A stretch of 64,000 nucleotides of DNA from assembly GCA_022450045.1 (NCBI GenBank), contig JAKURD010000008.1, positions 50,564 to 114,563 of the forward strand. Direction: 5' to 3'. Within the stretch, counting starts at the first letter, position 1; each line of letters opens with the position of its first letter. Below, in pieces: positions 56,138-64,000 of the stretch. The notes below the pieces were generated by a model. The model did no database searches and was not told the DNA's origin. It worked only from the letters and a program-made list of their open reading frames with translations. The translations under genes were made by a program, and so were the position numbers. The DNA comes from Gracilimonas sp. (GTDB lineage: Bacteria > Bacteroidota > Rhodothermia > Balneolales > Balneolaceae).

Positions 56138-56274
56138 AAAAGAGGTCGGGCTGGTGGATATTGCAATCCATATTTCAGCAGACATAAAATACTTAGCGTA
56201 TGCGATACGCCCTTACTGAGCCTTGTTATTTTATTCACTTCAAGATTTAATGTTCTTAGTTCCTTGTTCGATGT

Positions 56275-57321
56275 TCAGGTGGTGGCCCCGCCACAACTGC
56301 TTCCGGCACCCGCCGTGCAACCGAAGCAATGCTGATTCACCAGGATCTGCCTGTTGTTTAAAGAATCCAGATCGAATTCCCTTATATGCTGCACACTATC
56401 TTCATGTATTTCCATCTCCAACATCTGATTGAAATCACAATCGAAGAGTCGGCCATCCCAGCCTACTGAGATCGTATTTCTGCACATGACCCCCGTTGCT
56501 GCTGCCGGATTAAAGGCTTCGATCAATTTCTCCATATACTCTTCCAGATTTCCCGACATCAACAGAAAATTCAGGAAGCGGCTGATCGGTAGATTAGTGA
56601 TGGTGTACAGATCGTTAAATTCAATACCATGTGTTCGGCTCAGTTCTTTTTTAAATTCCTGCTTTATCTCCTCCTGGTCTCCCGGTAAAAAAGCACCTAC
56701 AGGATTGTAAACCAGATTCAGCAATAATCCGGTATCCTCTTTTCCATATCCCAACTCATTCAACCGTTTTAGTGCTGTTATGGATTTGTCGTAGGTCCCC
56801 TTTCCCCGCTGCCGGTCGGTTCGGGATTTGCTATAAAACGGGAGGGAACACGTTACCTCAACTCCATGTTCTTTGAAGAACTCGGGCAGATCACTGAATT
56901 TGTTTGTAGTGAGAATGGTGAGATTAGACCTGACGATCACATGTTTCCCTAATTTTGAAACCTCTCCTACAAACCACCTGAAATGCGGGTTCATTTCCGG
57001 AGCACCTCCCGTCAAGTCCACGGTATTTATATCCGTATTTTTGAGGGCGTCCAGACAATACTGAAAGGTTTCCTTGGTCATGATCTCTGTACGATCCGGA
57101 CCGGCATCCACATGACAATGTTTGCAGGTCATATTGCACATGTACCCAACATTCATCTGAAAGATCTCAACGCCTGTGGGTTTTAGTGGGAAAAGGTTGA
57201 TCTCTTTAAGCTTGTCTTCAAACTTCGAAAGAGACCGAATTTTCTCATTATGGGAATTAATTAATTCGAGCTGGGTTACAGGATCTGACAGAGAATGCGC
57301 TTCGGCTTGTAAGCTTTTCAT
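56275..57321 (-). CDS. arsS: Arsenosugar biosynthesis radical SAM protein ArsS
   Basis: Radical S-adenosylmethionine enzyme placed in arsenosugar formation from methylated arsenic. A 348-aa protein with MNVGYMCNMTCKHCHVDAGP, i.e. CxxxCxxC at C62, C66 and C69, binding the 4Fe-4S cluster; DLTGGAPEMNPHFRW (GGE-like SAM site); and a Cys-rich tail HCFGCTAGAGSSCGG (C332, C335, C343). The tail is characteristic of the TIGR04167 family. The neighbouring AhpD-like gene and two glycosyltransferases are its usual companions. No arsM methyltransferase or ars transport gene is in the window. Confidence 0.93.
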   Translation of the reverse strand: MKSLQAEAHSLSDPVTQLELINSHNEKIRSLSKFEDKLKEINLFPLKPTGVEIFQMNVGYMCNMTCKHCHVDAGPDRTEIMTKETFQYCLDALKNTDINTVDLTGGAPEMNPHFRWFVGEVSKLGKHVIVRSNLTILTTNKFSDLPEFFKEHGVEVTCSLPFYSKSRTDRQRGKGTYDKSITALKRLNELGYGKEDTGLLLNLVYNPVGAFLPGDQEEIKQEFKKELSRTHGIEFNDLYTITNLPISRFLNFLLMSGNLEEYMEKLIEAFNPAAATGVMCRNTISVGWDGRLFDCDFNQMLEMEIHEDSVQHIREFDLDSLNNRQILVNQHCFGCTAGAGSSCGGATT

Positions 57322-57397
57322 AATACTAATGGCTAAGACTTCACAAAATGGAAGAGTGATAGGTGCTATTTAATGATACAAATGTTGTAATGGGTGA

Positions 57398-57733
57398 TCA
57401 CATTGAGAGCCCCTTCACTTTATTCATCATTTGTACTCCATGCACTAAGGAAGATCCTCCCCTGATTGCTGCTGAAACATGCACAGCTTCCATCATTTGT
57501 TCTTCACTTGCCCCGTTTTCAAGGCTTTCGGTGGTATAAGCATCTATACAATACGGGCATTGAACGGTATGTGCTACCGCCAATGCGATGAGGGCTTTCT
57601 CACGTTTTGTGAGGGCTCCTTCTTCAAACACTTCCCCATAATACTCAAAGAATTTATTCCCAAGCTTTTCCTGAAATTCGGTAATATCGCCAAACTTTTT
57701 CAGGTCTTTTGATTTATAATAAGAGTCATCCAT
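57398..57733 (-). CDS. Arsenosugar-associated AhpD/peroxidase-like protein
   Basis: A 111-aa carboxymuconolactone-decarboxylase-fold protein starting MDDSYYKSKDLKKFGDITEF. The redox motif is CPYCIDAYT (C59, C62) within LTKREKALIALAVAHTVQ. This matches the TIGR04169 family found beside ArsS; its catalytic role there is not established. The longer frame to 57811 would add 26 residues unlike the family. It is 76 bp upstream of arsS, in one transcription unit. Confidence 0.92.
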   Translation of the reverse strand: MDDSYYKSKDLKKFGDITEFQEKLGNKFFEYYGEVFEEGALTKREKALIALAVAHTVQCPYCIDAYTTESLENGASEEQMMEAVHVSAAIRGGSSLVHGVQMMNKVKGLSM

Positions 57734-57911
57734 ACTGACATTCCTTTTTTTAAATAATAGGTTTATAACTGACGTTTGCTTATATATTAATCTTACGTAA
57801 TAAATGATCAAGCAGATCTATCTCTCCAAGAACTCACTATTTTTTATAATATTGAAACAATTTCTTCCTATTTCACATTTAAGTGGATAGAACCTTAACA
57901 AATCATTCAAA

Positions 57912-58391
57912 ATGAATACAAGTAAATTACTTTCAGTACTGCTTATCATCACAGGATTTTTAATTCTCAGCCCAAATAAAGCCACGGCACAAGCCAACGG
58001 AAATGGCGGTAATTTAGGTATCGGTGTTATGCTGGGTGAACCTACCGGTATTTCTATAAAAGCCTGGAACAATAATCGAAATGCCTTTGCTTTTGGAGCG
58101 GCTTGGTCTTTCGGGCGTAACGACGCCATTCATCTTCATGGCGATTACCTTCTTCATTCATGGATCGATGGAGTTGAAGAAGGAGATCTCGCTTTTTATT
58201 ACGGAATTGGTGGACGATTGGTATTAAGTGATCCGGATGCCCGAATAGGAGTAAGAGTACCGCTTGGCTTAAACTATATCATTCCAAATTCAAAATTGGA
58301 TCTGTTTGTTGAAGCAGTGCCCATTTTAAACTTAGCACCGGATACCGACTTTGACGGAAACGGAGCTTTGGGTATTAGGTATTATTTCTAA
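57912..58391 (+). CDS. Small outer-membrane beta-barrel protein
   Basis: A 159-aa exported protein with signal peptide 1-27 ending TATAQ. The mature part alternates beta-strands (GNLGIGVMLGEPTGISIKAW, AFAFGAAWSFG, IGVRVPLGLNYII, FVEAVPILNLAP) and ends GIRYYF with terminal aromatic Phe, as in an 8-stranded outer-membrane barrel. Similarity to DUF3996-type proteins is likely; function unknown. It is convergent with the MBL-fold gene, and their 3' ends overlap by 17 bp. Confidence 0.8.
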   Translation: MNTSKLLSVLLIITGFLILSPNKATAQANGNGGNLGIGVMLGEPTGISIKAWNNNRNAFAFGAAWSFGRNDAIHLHGDYLLHSWIDGVEEGDLAFYYGIGGRLVLSDPDARIGVRVPLGLNYIIPNSKLDLFVEAVPILNLAPDTDFDGNGALGIRYYF

Positions 58392-59289
58392 TCTGTACTC
58401 CTTTAACACTCACCTTATCAGCTTTAGTGAGGGGCAGGCGTATGGTTTGTCCCTCCTTAGCTAAACTGATCTCTTCAAATTTTGAGCCGACATACGAGTG
58501 CACCTGGGCTTCAATCTCTGAAAGTGTTTCATCATCATTATCAGGGTCATGATGCGTAAGTGACAGCCGCTTTACCTTCTCTTGTGCAGCTATATCTATC
58601 ACATCTTCCCAGGCTGAATGTCCCCAGCCTATCTTAGCTTTATATTCCTCTCTTGAAAATTGTGCATCATGTATTAGAAGATCAGCACCATGAATGAAAG
58701 CCCTTAACTGTTCATCGAACTTATTCGAGACCTCCCTGCCATCCTGCATCAGCTCGTTATCCGGAGCAAAGATGATGCTCTTATCGCCCACACTAATCTT
58801 GTAAATAGCGGTGGGCACCGTATGAGTTGCCCACATATAATCTACTGTAAACCCTTCAAATAGTTTTTTCCCTGGCTGAAAAGATTCACAATCCAGATCA
58901 GCTTCCAGCATATCCATAGATACGGGGAAAAAAGTTTTGGACATATGTCCCTGCAGTATCTCGCTGCACCCAATACCACCTTGCGGAGGCATATAGATCC
59001 GAAACCAGCTTTGTGCGTCGTAGAAAGGCTTAAAGAATGGAAAGCCTTGTAAATGATCCCAGTGAGGGTGGGTGATGAATATCCGTCCCCGCAGGTGCTC
59101 TTCAGAATTTATAAGTGCATTACCTAAATTTCTAAACCCCGTTCCGCAATCAAATATAAGTAGTTCATCCAAACCCGAAACTTCGATCTGAACACACGTT
59201 GTGTTGCCGCCATAGTGCATATTTTCACTATTTGCGCATGGTGTAGAGCCTCTAACTCCCCAAAATGTTATGTTTATAGAATTACTCAC
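58375..59289 (-). CDS. MBL-fold metallohydrolase (ribonuclease Z/PqqB-like branch)
   Basis: A 304-aa metallo-beta-lactamase-fold hydrolase. MSNSINITFWGVRGSTPCAN and YGGNTTCVQIEVSG open the fold, and LLIFDCGTGFRNLGNAL precedes the metal motif FITHPHWDHLQG (HxHxDH). Further ligands lie in IIFAPDNELM and DLLIHDAQFSREE, and HSAWEDVIDIA and SLTHHDPDNDDETL follow. This subgroup acts on unknown phosphodiester substrates and often sits next to signalling genes. Metal ligands appear intact. It overlaps 17 bp tail-to-tail with the small barrel gene. Confidence 0.85.
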   Translation of the reverse strand: MSNSINITFWGVRGSTPCANSENMHYGGNTTCVQIEVSGLDELLIFDCGTGFRNLGNALINSEEHLRGRIFITHPHWDHLQGFPFFKPFYDAQSWFRIYMPPQGGIGCSEILQGHMSKTFFPVSMDMLEADLDCESFQPGKKLFEGFTVDYMWATHTVPTAIYKISVGDKSIIFAPDNELMQDGREVSNKFDEQLRAFIHGADLLIHDAQFSREEYKAKIGWGHSAWEDVIDIAAQEKVKRLSLTHHDPDNDDETLSEIEAQVHSYVGSKFEEISLAKEGQTIRLPLTKADKVSVKGVQIRNNT

Positions 59290-59452
59290 GCTTTAGTTTC
59301 TACATAATGTTATTTGCAACGCTCTTAATCAGATCCTTAAAACCCCAACGTTATTTATCGCAATCGATGAATTTTATTTCATTTTTTTTCTCTCGGAACA
59401 AAATGAGTTTAACATCACGATGTATTTACGAGCGTAAAAAAATTGAAGAATT

Positions 59453-61534
59453 TCATTCTTCTTCATCGCCAGCTTCACTGTCGCGCTTAAGCTGATCGAT
59501 CTCTTTTTTTAGTTCTATAATGCGATCTTGTTTCTCCTCGATCGATTTATCTGCTTTATCAATTTTTTCCTGAAGCTCATCTTTAAGCGCATTTCCACGG
59601 TTCGTCGGCTTAAAATATGTTTTTGCTTCTTCATACTGTATCATTTCACTTTCAAGTCTTGAAACCTCTTTTTTTAGCTTATCTCGCTCTTTCTGATACT
59701 TGATAATATCTTTCCTGGTATCAGGATCAATGCCCTGGTTTGCAAGTTTTTTCTCCAGGCCAAGATCGGAACCCAATGCACGATAGCGGTCATAGATTAC
59801 ATCACAAGCTTCGCGGTATTGTTTCCATATCTTGTTCTTCATTTTGATGGGAACATAACCGATGCCCTTAAACTCTTCCTGAAGCTTCTTTGCCTCCTGA
59901 ACGGCCAGCGCCGGATCGTCATGCTTGCCTAACTCATTGAGCTTTTCAAGAATTTCTTCCTTCCTGGCGAGATTTTCTTTCTGATCTTTTCGTTCTCCTT
60001 TGAACGCTTCGCGGCGGCGGTCATAGAATTCATCCATAGCTCCCTTGAACTGCTTCCAGATCTTGGAGGATTTTTTACGGGGAACGGGACCTATTTTCTT
60101 CCATTCCTTCATCAGGTTCTGCATAACCTGGTGTCCCCGGTCAAAGTTATCCGCGTCTTTCTCTGCCCTGGCCTTCTCGATCAATTCATGCTTTTTTTCG
60201 AGATTCTTCTCTTCTTGTTCACGGAGAACATCAATATTCTCAGATTTAATTTCATTGAACTTATCTGTGGCTGCCTTAAAAAGATCCCACATTTCGTTCT
60301 CATCTTTCTGAGGGAGGTTTCCGGTTTTCTTCCACGCTTTGTGCAACTTATTCACTTTACGAGCAGCTTTTGCAATATTTTCCTGATCTACCAAAGCCTC
60401 TGCTTCTTTGATCAGTTTTTTCTTCTTCTCAAGAGCTTTCTCGATCACCTGCCGATATTTCTCATCGAATTTGAAACGAGTTTCATTGAAGGTATCCTGC
60501 ACGGTATTGAACCGGTCCCACAGTCCCTGATTTTTTTCTGACGGCACACGGCCAATTTTTCTCCATTGAGAGATCAGCTTATTGAACTCATCCTCAAGTT
60601 CTTCAAAGGCCGGGCTATCTTCTTCAAGCTTTTTAACCAGCCCATCCATCTTATCGAGAAGCAGTAATTTCAATTCCAGGTTTTCTTCTTCCTGCTGAAG
60701 CTTTTTAACCAGTCGATCTACTTTATGATCCTCAAATTCATCCATTAATTCTTTAAATTGCTTCTCTAACGCTTCAGCTTCATTCTTAGGAAGTAATTTA
60801 ATGGATTCCCACTGCCCTTTGATCTTCCCTACTTCTTTGGTAGCCGACCATCTTTCTTCATTTATAATTTCAGAAAGTGATTTTAGCAGGTCCTTTTTCT
60901 TTGCTAAATTTTCTTCTTTCTTCCGGTTTTGCTCTTCATAATATTCTTTTTTCTTCTGTTCGAAGTTATCCCGCAATTCCTCAAACTCATCGATCAGTTT
61001 TTTGGCTTTGTCACTTGCTGATTCCGGTCCTTCCGTCACTTTTTGAGCAAGATTTGATAATTCTGTAGTAACGAAAGCCCAGTCGGTCTGAACTACCAAT
61101 TCCTTCGCACGTTCTACAACATCAGCATAAAAAGCTTCAGCATCTACCTGATCATTGGCTTCTCCACTTTCCTCTTCTTCTGAAGTGGGCTCTGAAGATT
61201 TCGTCTCAGAATCTTTCTCCGTTTCTGAAACTTCCGGCTCATCATTATTTTCCTCCGCCTTCTCAACAACTTCATCTGGATCTTCATCAGATCCGGATGT
61301 TTGTTCTTCAGCTTCAGGAATCTCTGCTTCCTCAGATGCAGCTTCCGTTTCTGTCGTTTCTTCCCCCTTCTCTTTTGAATCTTCATCAGATTGTGACTCA
61401 AATTCTTCAGCTTCGGGCTCTTCTTCTTTCACGGATTCAGCTTCCGTTTCTTCAGGAATAACGTCCTCAGATGAGTTTTCTACTTCTTCTTTCTCTTCAG
61501 AAGAATCGATCTTGTTTTGCTCCAGGTTCTCCAC
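59453..61534 (-). CDS. DUF349-repeat protein with acidic N-terminus
   Basis: A 693-aa protein. Residues 1-150 are extremely acidic (Glu/Ser/Asp-rich) and probably disordered. The rest is a chain of DUF349 repeats, each about 70 residues and marked by W..IG.VP-type strings (QWRKIGRVPSEKNQGLWDRF, AWKKTGNLPQKDENEMWDLF, EWKKIGPVPRKKSSKIWKQF, FKGIGYVPIKMKNKIWKQY), with long coiled-coil helices between them. The function of DUF349 proteins is not known to me. The length is normal for Bacteroidota. It is a single-gene unit followed by 163 bp and the MBL-fold gene. Confidence 0.9.
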   Translation of the reverse strand: MENLEQNKIDSSEEKEEVENSSEDVIPEETEAESVKEEEPEAEEFESQSDEDSKEKGEETTETEAASEEAEIPEAEEQTSGSDEDPDEVVEKAEENNDEPEVSETEKDSETKSSEPTSEEEESGEANDQVDAEAFYADVVERAKELVVQTDWAFVTTELSNLAQKVTEGPESASDKAKKLIDEFEELRDNFEQKKKEYYEEQNRKKEENLAKKKDLLKSLSEIINEERWSATKEVGKIKGQWESIKLLPKNEAEALEKQFKELMDEFEDHKVDRLVKKLQQEEENLELKLLLLDKMDGLVKKLEEDSPAFEELEDEFNKLISQWRKIGRVPSEKNQGLWDRFNTVQDTFNETRFKFDEKYRQVIEKALEKKKKLIKEAEALVDQENIAKAARKVNKLHKAWKKTGNLPQKDENEMWDLFKAATDKFNEIKSENIDVLREQEEKNLEKKHELIEKARAEKDADNFDRGHQVMQNLMKEWKKIGPVPRKKSSKIWKQFKGAMDEFYDRRREAFKGERKDQKENLARKEEILEKLNELGKHDDPALAVQEAKKLQEEFKGIGYVPIKMKNKIWKQYREACDVIYDRYRALGSDLGLEKKLANQGIDPDTRKDIIKYQKERDKLKKEVSRLESEMIQYEEAKTYFKPTNRGNALKDELQEKIDKADKSIEEKQDRIIELKKEIDQLKRDSEAGDEEE

Positions 61535-61821
61535 AGTAACCTTCCTTTCCTCGTAGTTCTTTATGATTTAACGGCTCGAAGCCTTCTTTGATAGATTAAT
61601 TAAGATAATATATCTGCTCAATCTTTGGCAATTTAAAGCAAAACGGCAGCAAAGTATTTCAGATCAAACAGATAAGCATCGCTGCCACTCTATAAAATTG
61701 AGGCCAAAGTATAAATTATGCCGTTAAGCGGAGTGAAATCCCAAAAGTTGTCAGCGTTTAGTAGTTAGTGTTAATCAAAAAACTACCTGCTGAGAGTTAA
61801 CGGCTATAAACTAAAGATCAA

Positions 61822-62640
61822 TCAGTCTTCCTTAATAAGATGAACATCCCGTTGAGGAAATGGCATTTCTATTCCTTCTTTATCTAACTCTTCTTTTATT
61901 TTCTCGAGATTATCCCAGAAAAACCCCCAATAATCTTCCGTTTTTGTCCAGGCGCGAGCGGAAAGGTCGAGCGAGCTGTCTCCTAAATTTGTCAATACCA
62001 CCATTGGCGCCGGATCTTTCAAAATTCGCTCATCTTCATTTAACACTCTTAACATAATTTTCCGAGCCTTTTTCATATCAGAGGTATATCCGATCCCAAC
62101 CGGAAATACTGCGCGCCGGGTTTCCTTAGCTGAATAGTTTGTGACTGGAGAATTCGCCAACTGTCCGTTTGGAATTACGATCAGCTGATTATTCGGAGTT
62201 TTAAGATGGGTATGCAGAATATCAATTTTTTCAACCGTCCCTGATTCACTTTCCCTTTCAATAAAATCACCAACTTTAAAGGGCTTAAAAAACAGGATCA
62301 ATACTCCACCTGCAAAATTTGCTAAACTTCCCTGCAAGGCTAAACCTACGGCCAAACCCGCAGCACCCAATACCGCAATAAAGGAGGTCATCTCAATACC
62401 CAGCATCCCAAGGGCGGAAATATACACCATCACTTTCAACAGGATTGAAACCAGGCTTTTCAGAAAGCTCTTAAGAGCAGTGTCCACGTTACTTTTATCA
62501 AGACCTTTCCCAACCCCTTTTGTGATCAGCTTTACTATCCAAAGACCTATGACCAATGTTGCTATAGCGGCCAGCAACTTTGGACCAAATGTAGTCACAA
62601 ACCCCATTAATTCATCTGAACTAATACTAAAATTTTCCAT
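61822..62640 (-). CDS. mscS: Small-conductance mechanosensitive channel
   Basis: A 272-aa inner-membrane channel that opens on osmotic down-shock. Three transmembrane helices: TFGPKLLAAIATLVIGLWIV, LKSFLKSLVSILLKVMVYI and the pore helix GAAGLAVGLALQGSLANFAGG. The beta domain follows with FKPFKVGDFIERESESGTVE and LIVIPNGQLANSPVTNYS. The length is normal for the short form. It stands between the DUF349 gene and CsbD, with a repeat element upstream. Confidence 0.93.
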   Translation of the reverse strand: MENFSISSDELMGFVTTFGPKLLAAIATLVIGLWIVKLITKGVGKGLDKSNVDTALKSFLKSLVSILLKVMVYISALGMLGIEMTSFIAVLGAAGLAVGLALQGSLANFAGGVLILFFKPFKVGDFIERESESGTVEKIDILHTHLKTPNNQLIVIPNGQLANSPVTNYSAKETRRAVFPVGIGYTSDMKKARKIMLRVLNEDERILKDPAPMVVLTNLGDSSLDLSARAWTKTEDYWGFFWDNLEKIKEELDKEGIEMPFPQRDVHLIKED

Positions 62641-62681
62641 GTACCTGTATCTCCAACTGGTTTAATTTTTACTTAAATAAT

Positions 62682-62867
62682 GTGAGTTCGAGGTAAGAAA
62701 TACGTCAAAAGGATAAAAATGGACGCTTGTGGCCATTACCGTAGAGACGGGAATCTAATGGTCGTCATTACTTCCGTATCGATTTTTGGTAAACCATAGG
62801 ATTTCGGGCATTCGCCGCGAAATGACCCCTCAACGTGTTCAACAGATTGTCTTTATCTCGAACTCAC
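62682..62867. repeat. MITE-like element with 15-bp terminal inverted repeats
   Basis: Ends GTGAGTTCGAGGTAA (62682-62696) and, in inverse, GTGAGTTCGAGATAA (62853-62867), 14 of 15 identical. It has two outer parts also seen at 55970-56061 and a central ~92-bp block also seen within 49613-49855. No coding frame. It fills most of the 317-bp gap between mscS and the csbD gene. Confidence 0.85.
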
Positions 62868-62910
62868 GTTAATAATATCATTTATATTTAACTTATTTTC
62901 CACCAATAAA

Positions 62911-62937
62911 AAAAGGAAGGGCTATACCCTTCCTTTT
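62911..62937 (-). terminator. Terminator of csbD-like gene
   Basis: Perfect 11-bp stem AAAAGGAAGGG / CCCTTCCTTTT with a CTATA loop and T/A runs, 20 bp after the csbD stop. Confidence 0.92.
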
Positions 62938-62957
62938 GCATTCTTGTAGTTAATAGA

Positions 62958-63143
62958 TCAAAGCTCGGCTAATTCTTTTTTGATCTCGTCTTTGGTCTTG
63001 CCGAGTTTTTTCTGAAGCCGGCCAAGCAGTTCATCTTCTTTGCCTTCGGTAAACTTCAAATCATCGTCGGTTAACTCTGAATATTTTTGTTTGAGTTTTC
63101 CTTTCGTTTCGTTCCATGTTCCTTTCAGTGTTAGATCATTCAT
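62958..63143 (-). CDS. CsbD-family stress protein
   Basis: A 61-aa hydrophilic, Lys/Glu-rich protein. [20 protein letters not shown] and [20 protein letters not shown] are the CsbD signature blocks. Members are induced in general stress; molecular role unknown. Length is normal. It is transcribed away from the dps-like gene in the same direction with a repeat-like 194-bp gap between them. Confidence 0.9.
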   Translation of the reverse strand: MNDLTLKGTWNETKGKLKQKYSELTDDDLKFTEGKEDELLGRLQKKLGKTKDEIKKELAEL

Positions 63144-63337
63144 AATGTCTTTCCTTTTTTTATTCGTTACTTGTGACTCGTTATTCGAAAATCGATGTCT
63201 TCGCGAGGAGCATCAATGTTTGCTTTCAGCCTTTGTTGTCTTTCGACAACGCGATCTCCATAAATTACTTAAGATCTTTATATCGGGAGGTTGCTTCGTC
63301 TTTAAGCTTTGTGAATTTCTCGCAAAGACGATTCTTT
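63144..63337. repeat. Repeat-like gap between csbD and dps
   Basis: Contains CTTCGCGAGGAGC and, further on, GGAGGTTGCTTCGTC and CTCGCAAAGACG, text resembling palindromic repeats commonly scattered in Bacteroidota genomes (partly inverted copies of one another). No gene is supported here. Confidence 0.4.
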
Positions 63338-63841
63338 TCACTCTTCCAAGTGGCTTCTCAGCATCCATGCGGTTTTGGAATGAACCGTAAGCCGTTCTGT
63401 AAGCAGGTCGATCGTGGCTTCATCTTCAGCTTCGTTTGCCGGCTTCAAAGCCTCGCGTGCTGTTCGAATTACCTGCTCGTTTGCTTTAGCCAACCGCTTC
63501 ACCATTTCCATGGCTTTGGGCTGATCGGTGTCTTCTGTGATCGATGTTATTTCATTGAATTCTTTAAATGAGCCCGGTGCCCTGAATCCGATCGCACGAA
63601 TGCGTTCTGCAATTACATCAATGGCTTCCGCCAATTCGGTATATTGCTCTTCAAATTGTTCGTGCAACTGATGAAATAACTCACCGGTTACATTCCAGTG
63701 ATAATTGTGTGTTTTCAGATACAACAGATAAGAGTCTGCCAATACCTTTGACAACCCTTCTGATATTTTCTCTCTGTGTTCTTTGGAAATTCCAATATTT
63801 ACTTCCATTTTTTTTACTCCGTTTAGTGTTTCAGTACTCAT
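63338..63841 (-). CDS. dps: Dps-type DNA-protection ferritin
   Basis: Dodecameric ferritin-like protein that stores iron with hydrogen peroxide and shields DNA in starvation. A 167-aa protein with the ferroxidase ligands in LYLKTHNYHWNVTGELFHQLHEQFEEQYTEL (in pieces: HNYHWNV, FHQLHEQFE), ERIRAIGFRAPGSFKEF, and RTAREALKPANEAEDEATIDL. The ATG at 63841 is preferred to the TTG at 63847. Together with CsbD and MscS it forms a stress-related neighbourhood. Confidence 0.93.
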   Translation of the reverse strand: MSTETLNGVKKMEVNIGISKEHREKISEGLSKVLADSYLLYLKTHNYHWNVTGELFHQLHEQFEEQYTELAEAIDVIAERIRAIGFRAPGSFKEFNEITSITEDTDQPKAMEMVKRLAKANEQVIRTAREALKPANEAEDEATIDLLTERLTVHSKTAWMLRSHLEE

Positions 63842-63924
63842 AATCAAAAAACTTATTTTTCTGTGAACATTCTATTAACTAAACAAAAGTGAGCGCCTAC
63901 GGTTCCATTACCTAAGTAATTATT

Positions 63925-64000
63925 TAGGGTCTTATGAAGTATAGCATGTTATAATTGGTTGTAACATATTGCTATACAATGGTTAACAAGTATTATAAAC
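63925..64000 (-). repeat. IS-end hairpin repeat, copy C (cut by window edge)
   Basis: Inverted copy of the repeat at 27184 and 36959, differing from copy B at only a few bases, with the flank AATTATTTAGGGTCTTATGAAG also found at the left end of the IS1595 remnant (26803-26824). It runs off the window, so an intact IS or a solo repeat may continue. Confidence 0.85.

Noticed and set aside
1-64000. CRISPR array, rRNA operon or known riboswitch
   Set aside because: No regularly spaced direct repeats, no rRNA-like stretch, and no riboswitch fold that I could identify, including upstream of the B12-dependent mutase genes.

Overview
The window looks like a chromosomal segment of an aerobic, heterotrophic Bacteroidota/FCB-group bacterium, most likely Balneolota (Balneola/Gracilimonas-like). 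The evidence is two SusC/SusD pairs, a FecR/ECF-sigma switch, many lipoproteins, a two-subunit methylmalonyl-CoA mutase with MeaB, a folP-cdaA pair, an arsenosugar gene set, and a lack of strong Shine-Dalgarno sequences. The phylum call is inference; no rRNA is present.

Left part (1-16060): an accessory region. It opens with a phage-type recombination pair (YqaJ-like exonuclease and a possible ssDNA-binding partner), then a small XRE repressor facing a lipoprotein across a perfect 8-bp inverted repeat. A DUF1232 membrane protein and a TPR/HExxH protein follow. Next comes a compact, AT-rich, four-gene restriction-modification operon (6344-12573): two SPPY-type amino-methyltransferases, an McrB-like AAA+ protein and a LlaJI-like nuclease. 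A decayed gene fragment at its right edge matches the 3' part of a gene 2 kb away. Then come a Y-family polymerase with a divergent partner, an SRAP protein and small unknowns. A tRNA-Arg(ACG) closes the region at 16280.

Middle (16700-36730): a large minus-strand nutrient-uptake block, probably for peptides. The first unit is sigma factor - FecR - SusC (with STN domain) - SusD - S9 peptidase - lipoprotein esterase. The second is SusC - SusD - S9 peptidase - S9 peptidase. Between them lie remnants of an IS1595-type and an IS3-type insertion sequence. The IS1595 end supplies the N-terminal codons of the ECF sigma gene.

Right part (37240-64000): mostly core and housekeeping genes. These are SufE, a three-PAS protein, a SUMF1-like lipoprotein, an acyl-CoA dehydrogenase, mutA-mutB-meaB, an endonuclease/exonuclease/phosphatase-fold lipoprotein, folP-cdaA, a 7Fe ferredoxin, an NPP-type phosphodiesterase, and an orphan TonB receptor. 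An arsenosugar cluster (two glycosyltransferases, radical-SAM ArsS, AhpD-like protein) follows, then an OMP, a metallo-beta-lactamase-fold hydrolase, a DUF349 protein, MscS, CsbD and Dps.

Two dispersed non-coding repeat families are visible. One is an approximately 75-80 bp hairpin element related to the IS1595 end (27184, 36959, 63925). The other is a MITE-like element with 15-bp terminal inverted repeats (62682-62867, with relatives at 55970 and 49613). The strongest candidate for an under-described system is the R-M operon, which pairs a LlaJI/McrB-like restriction module with two apparent amino-methyltransferases rather than C5-cytosine enzymes.
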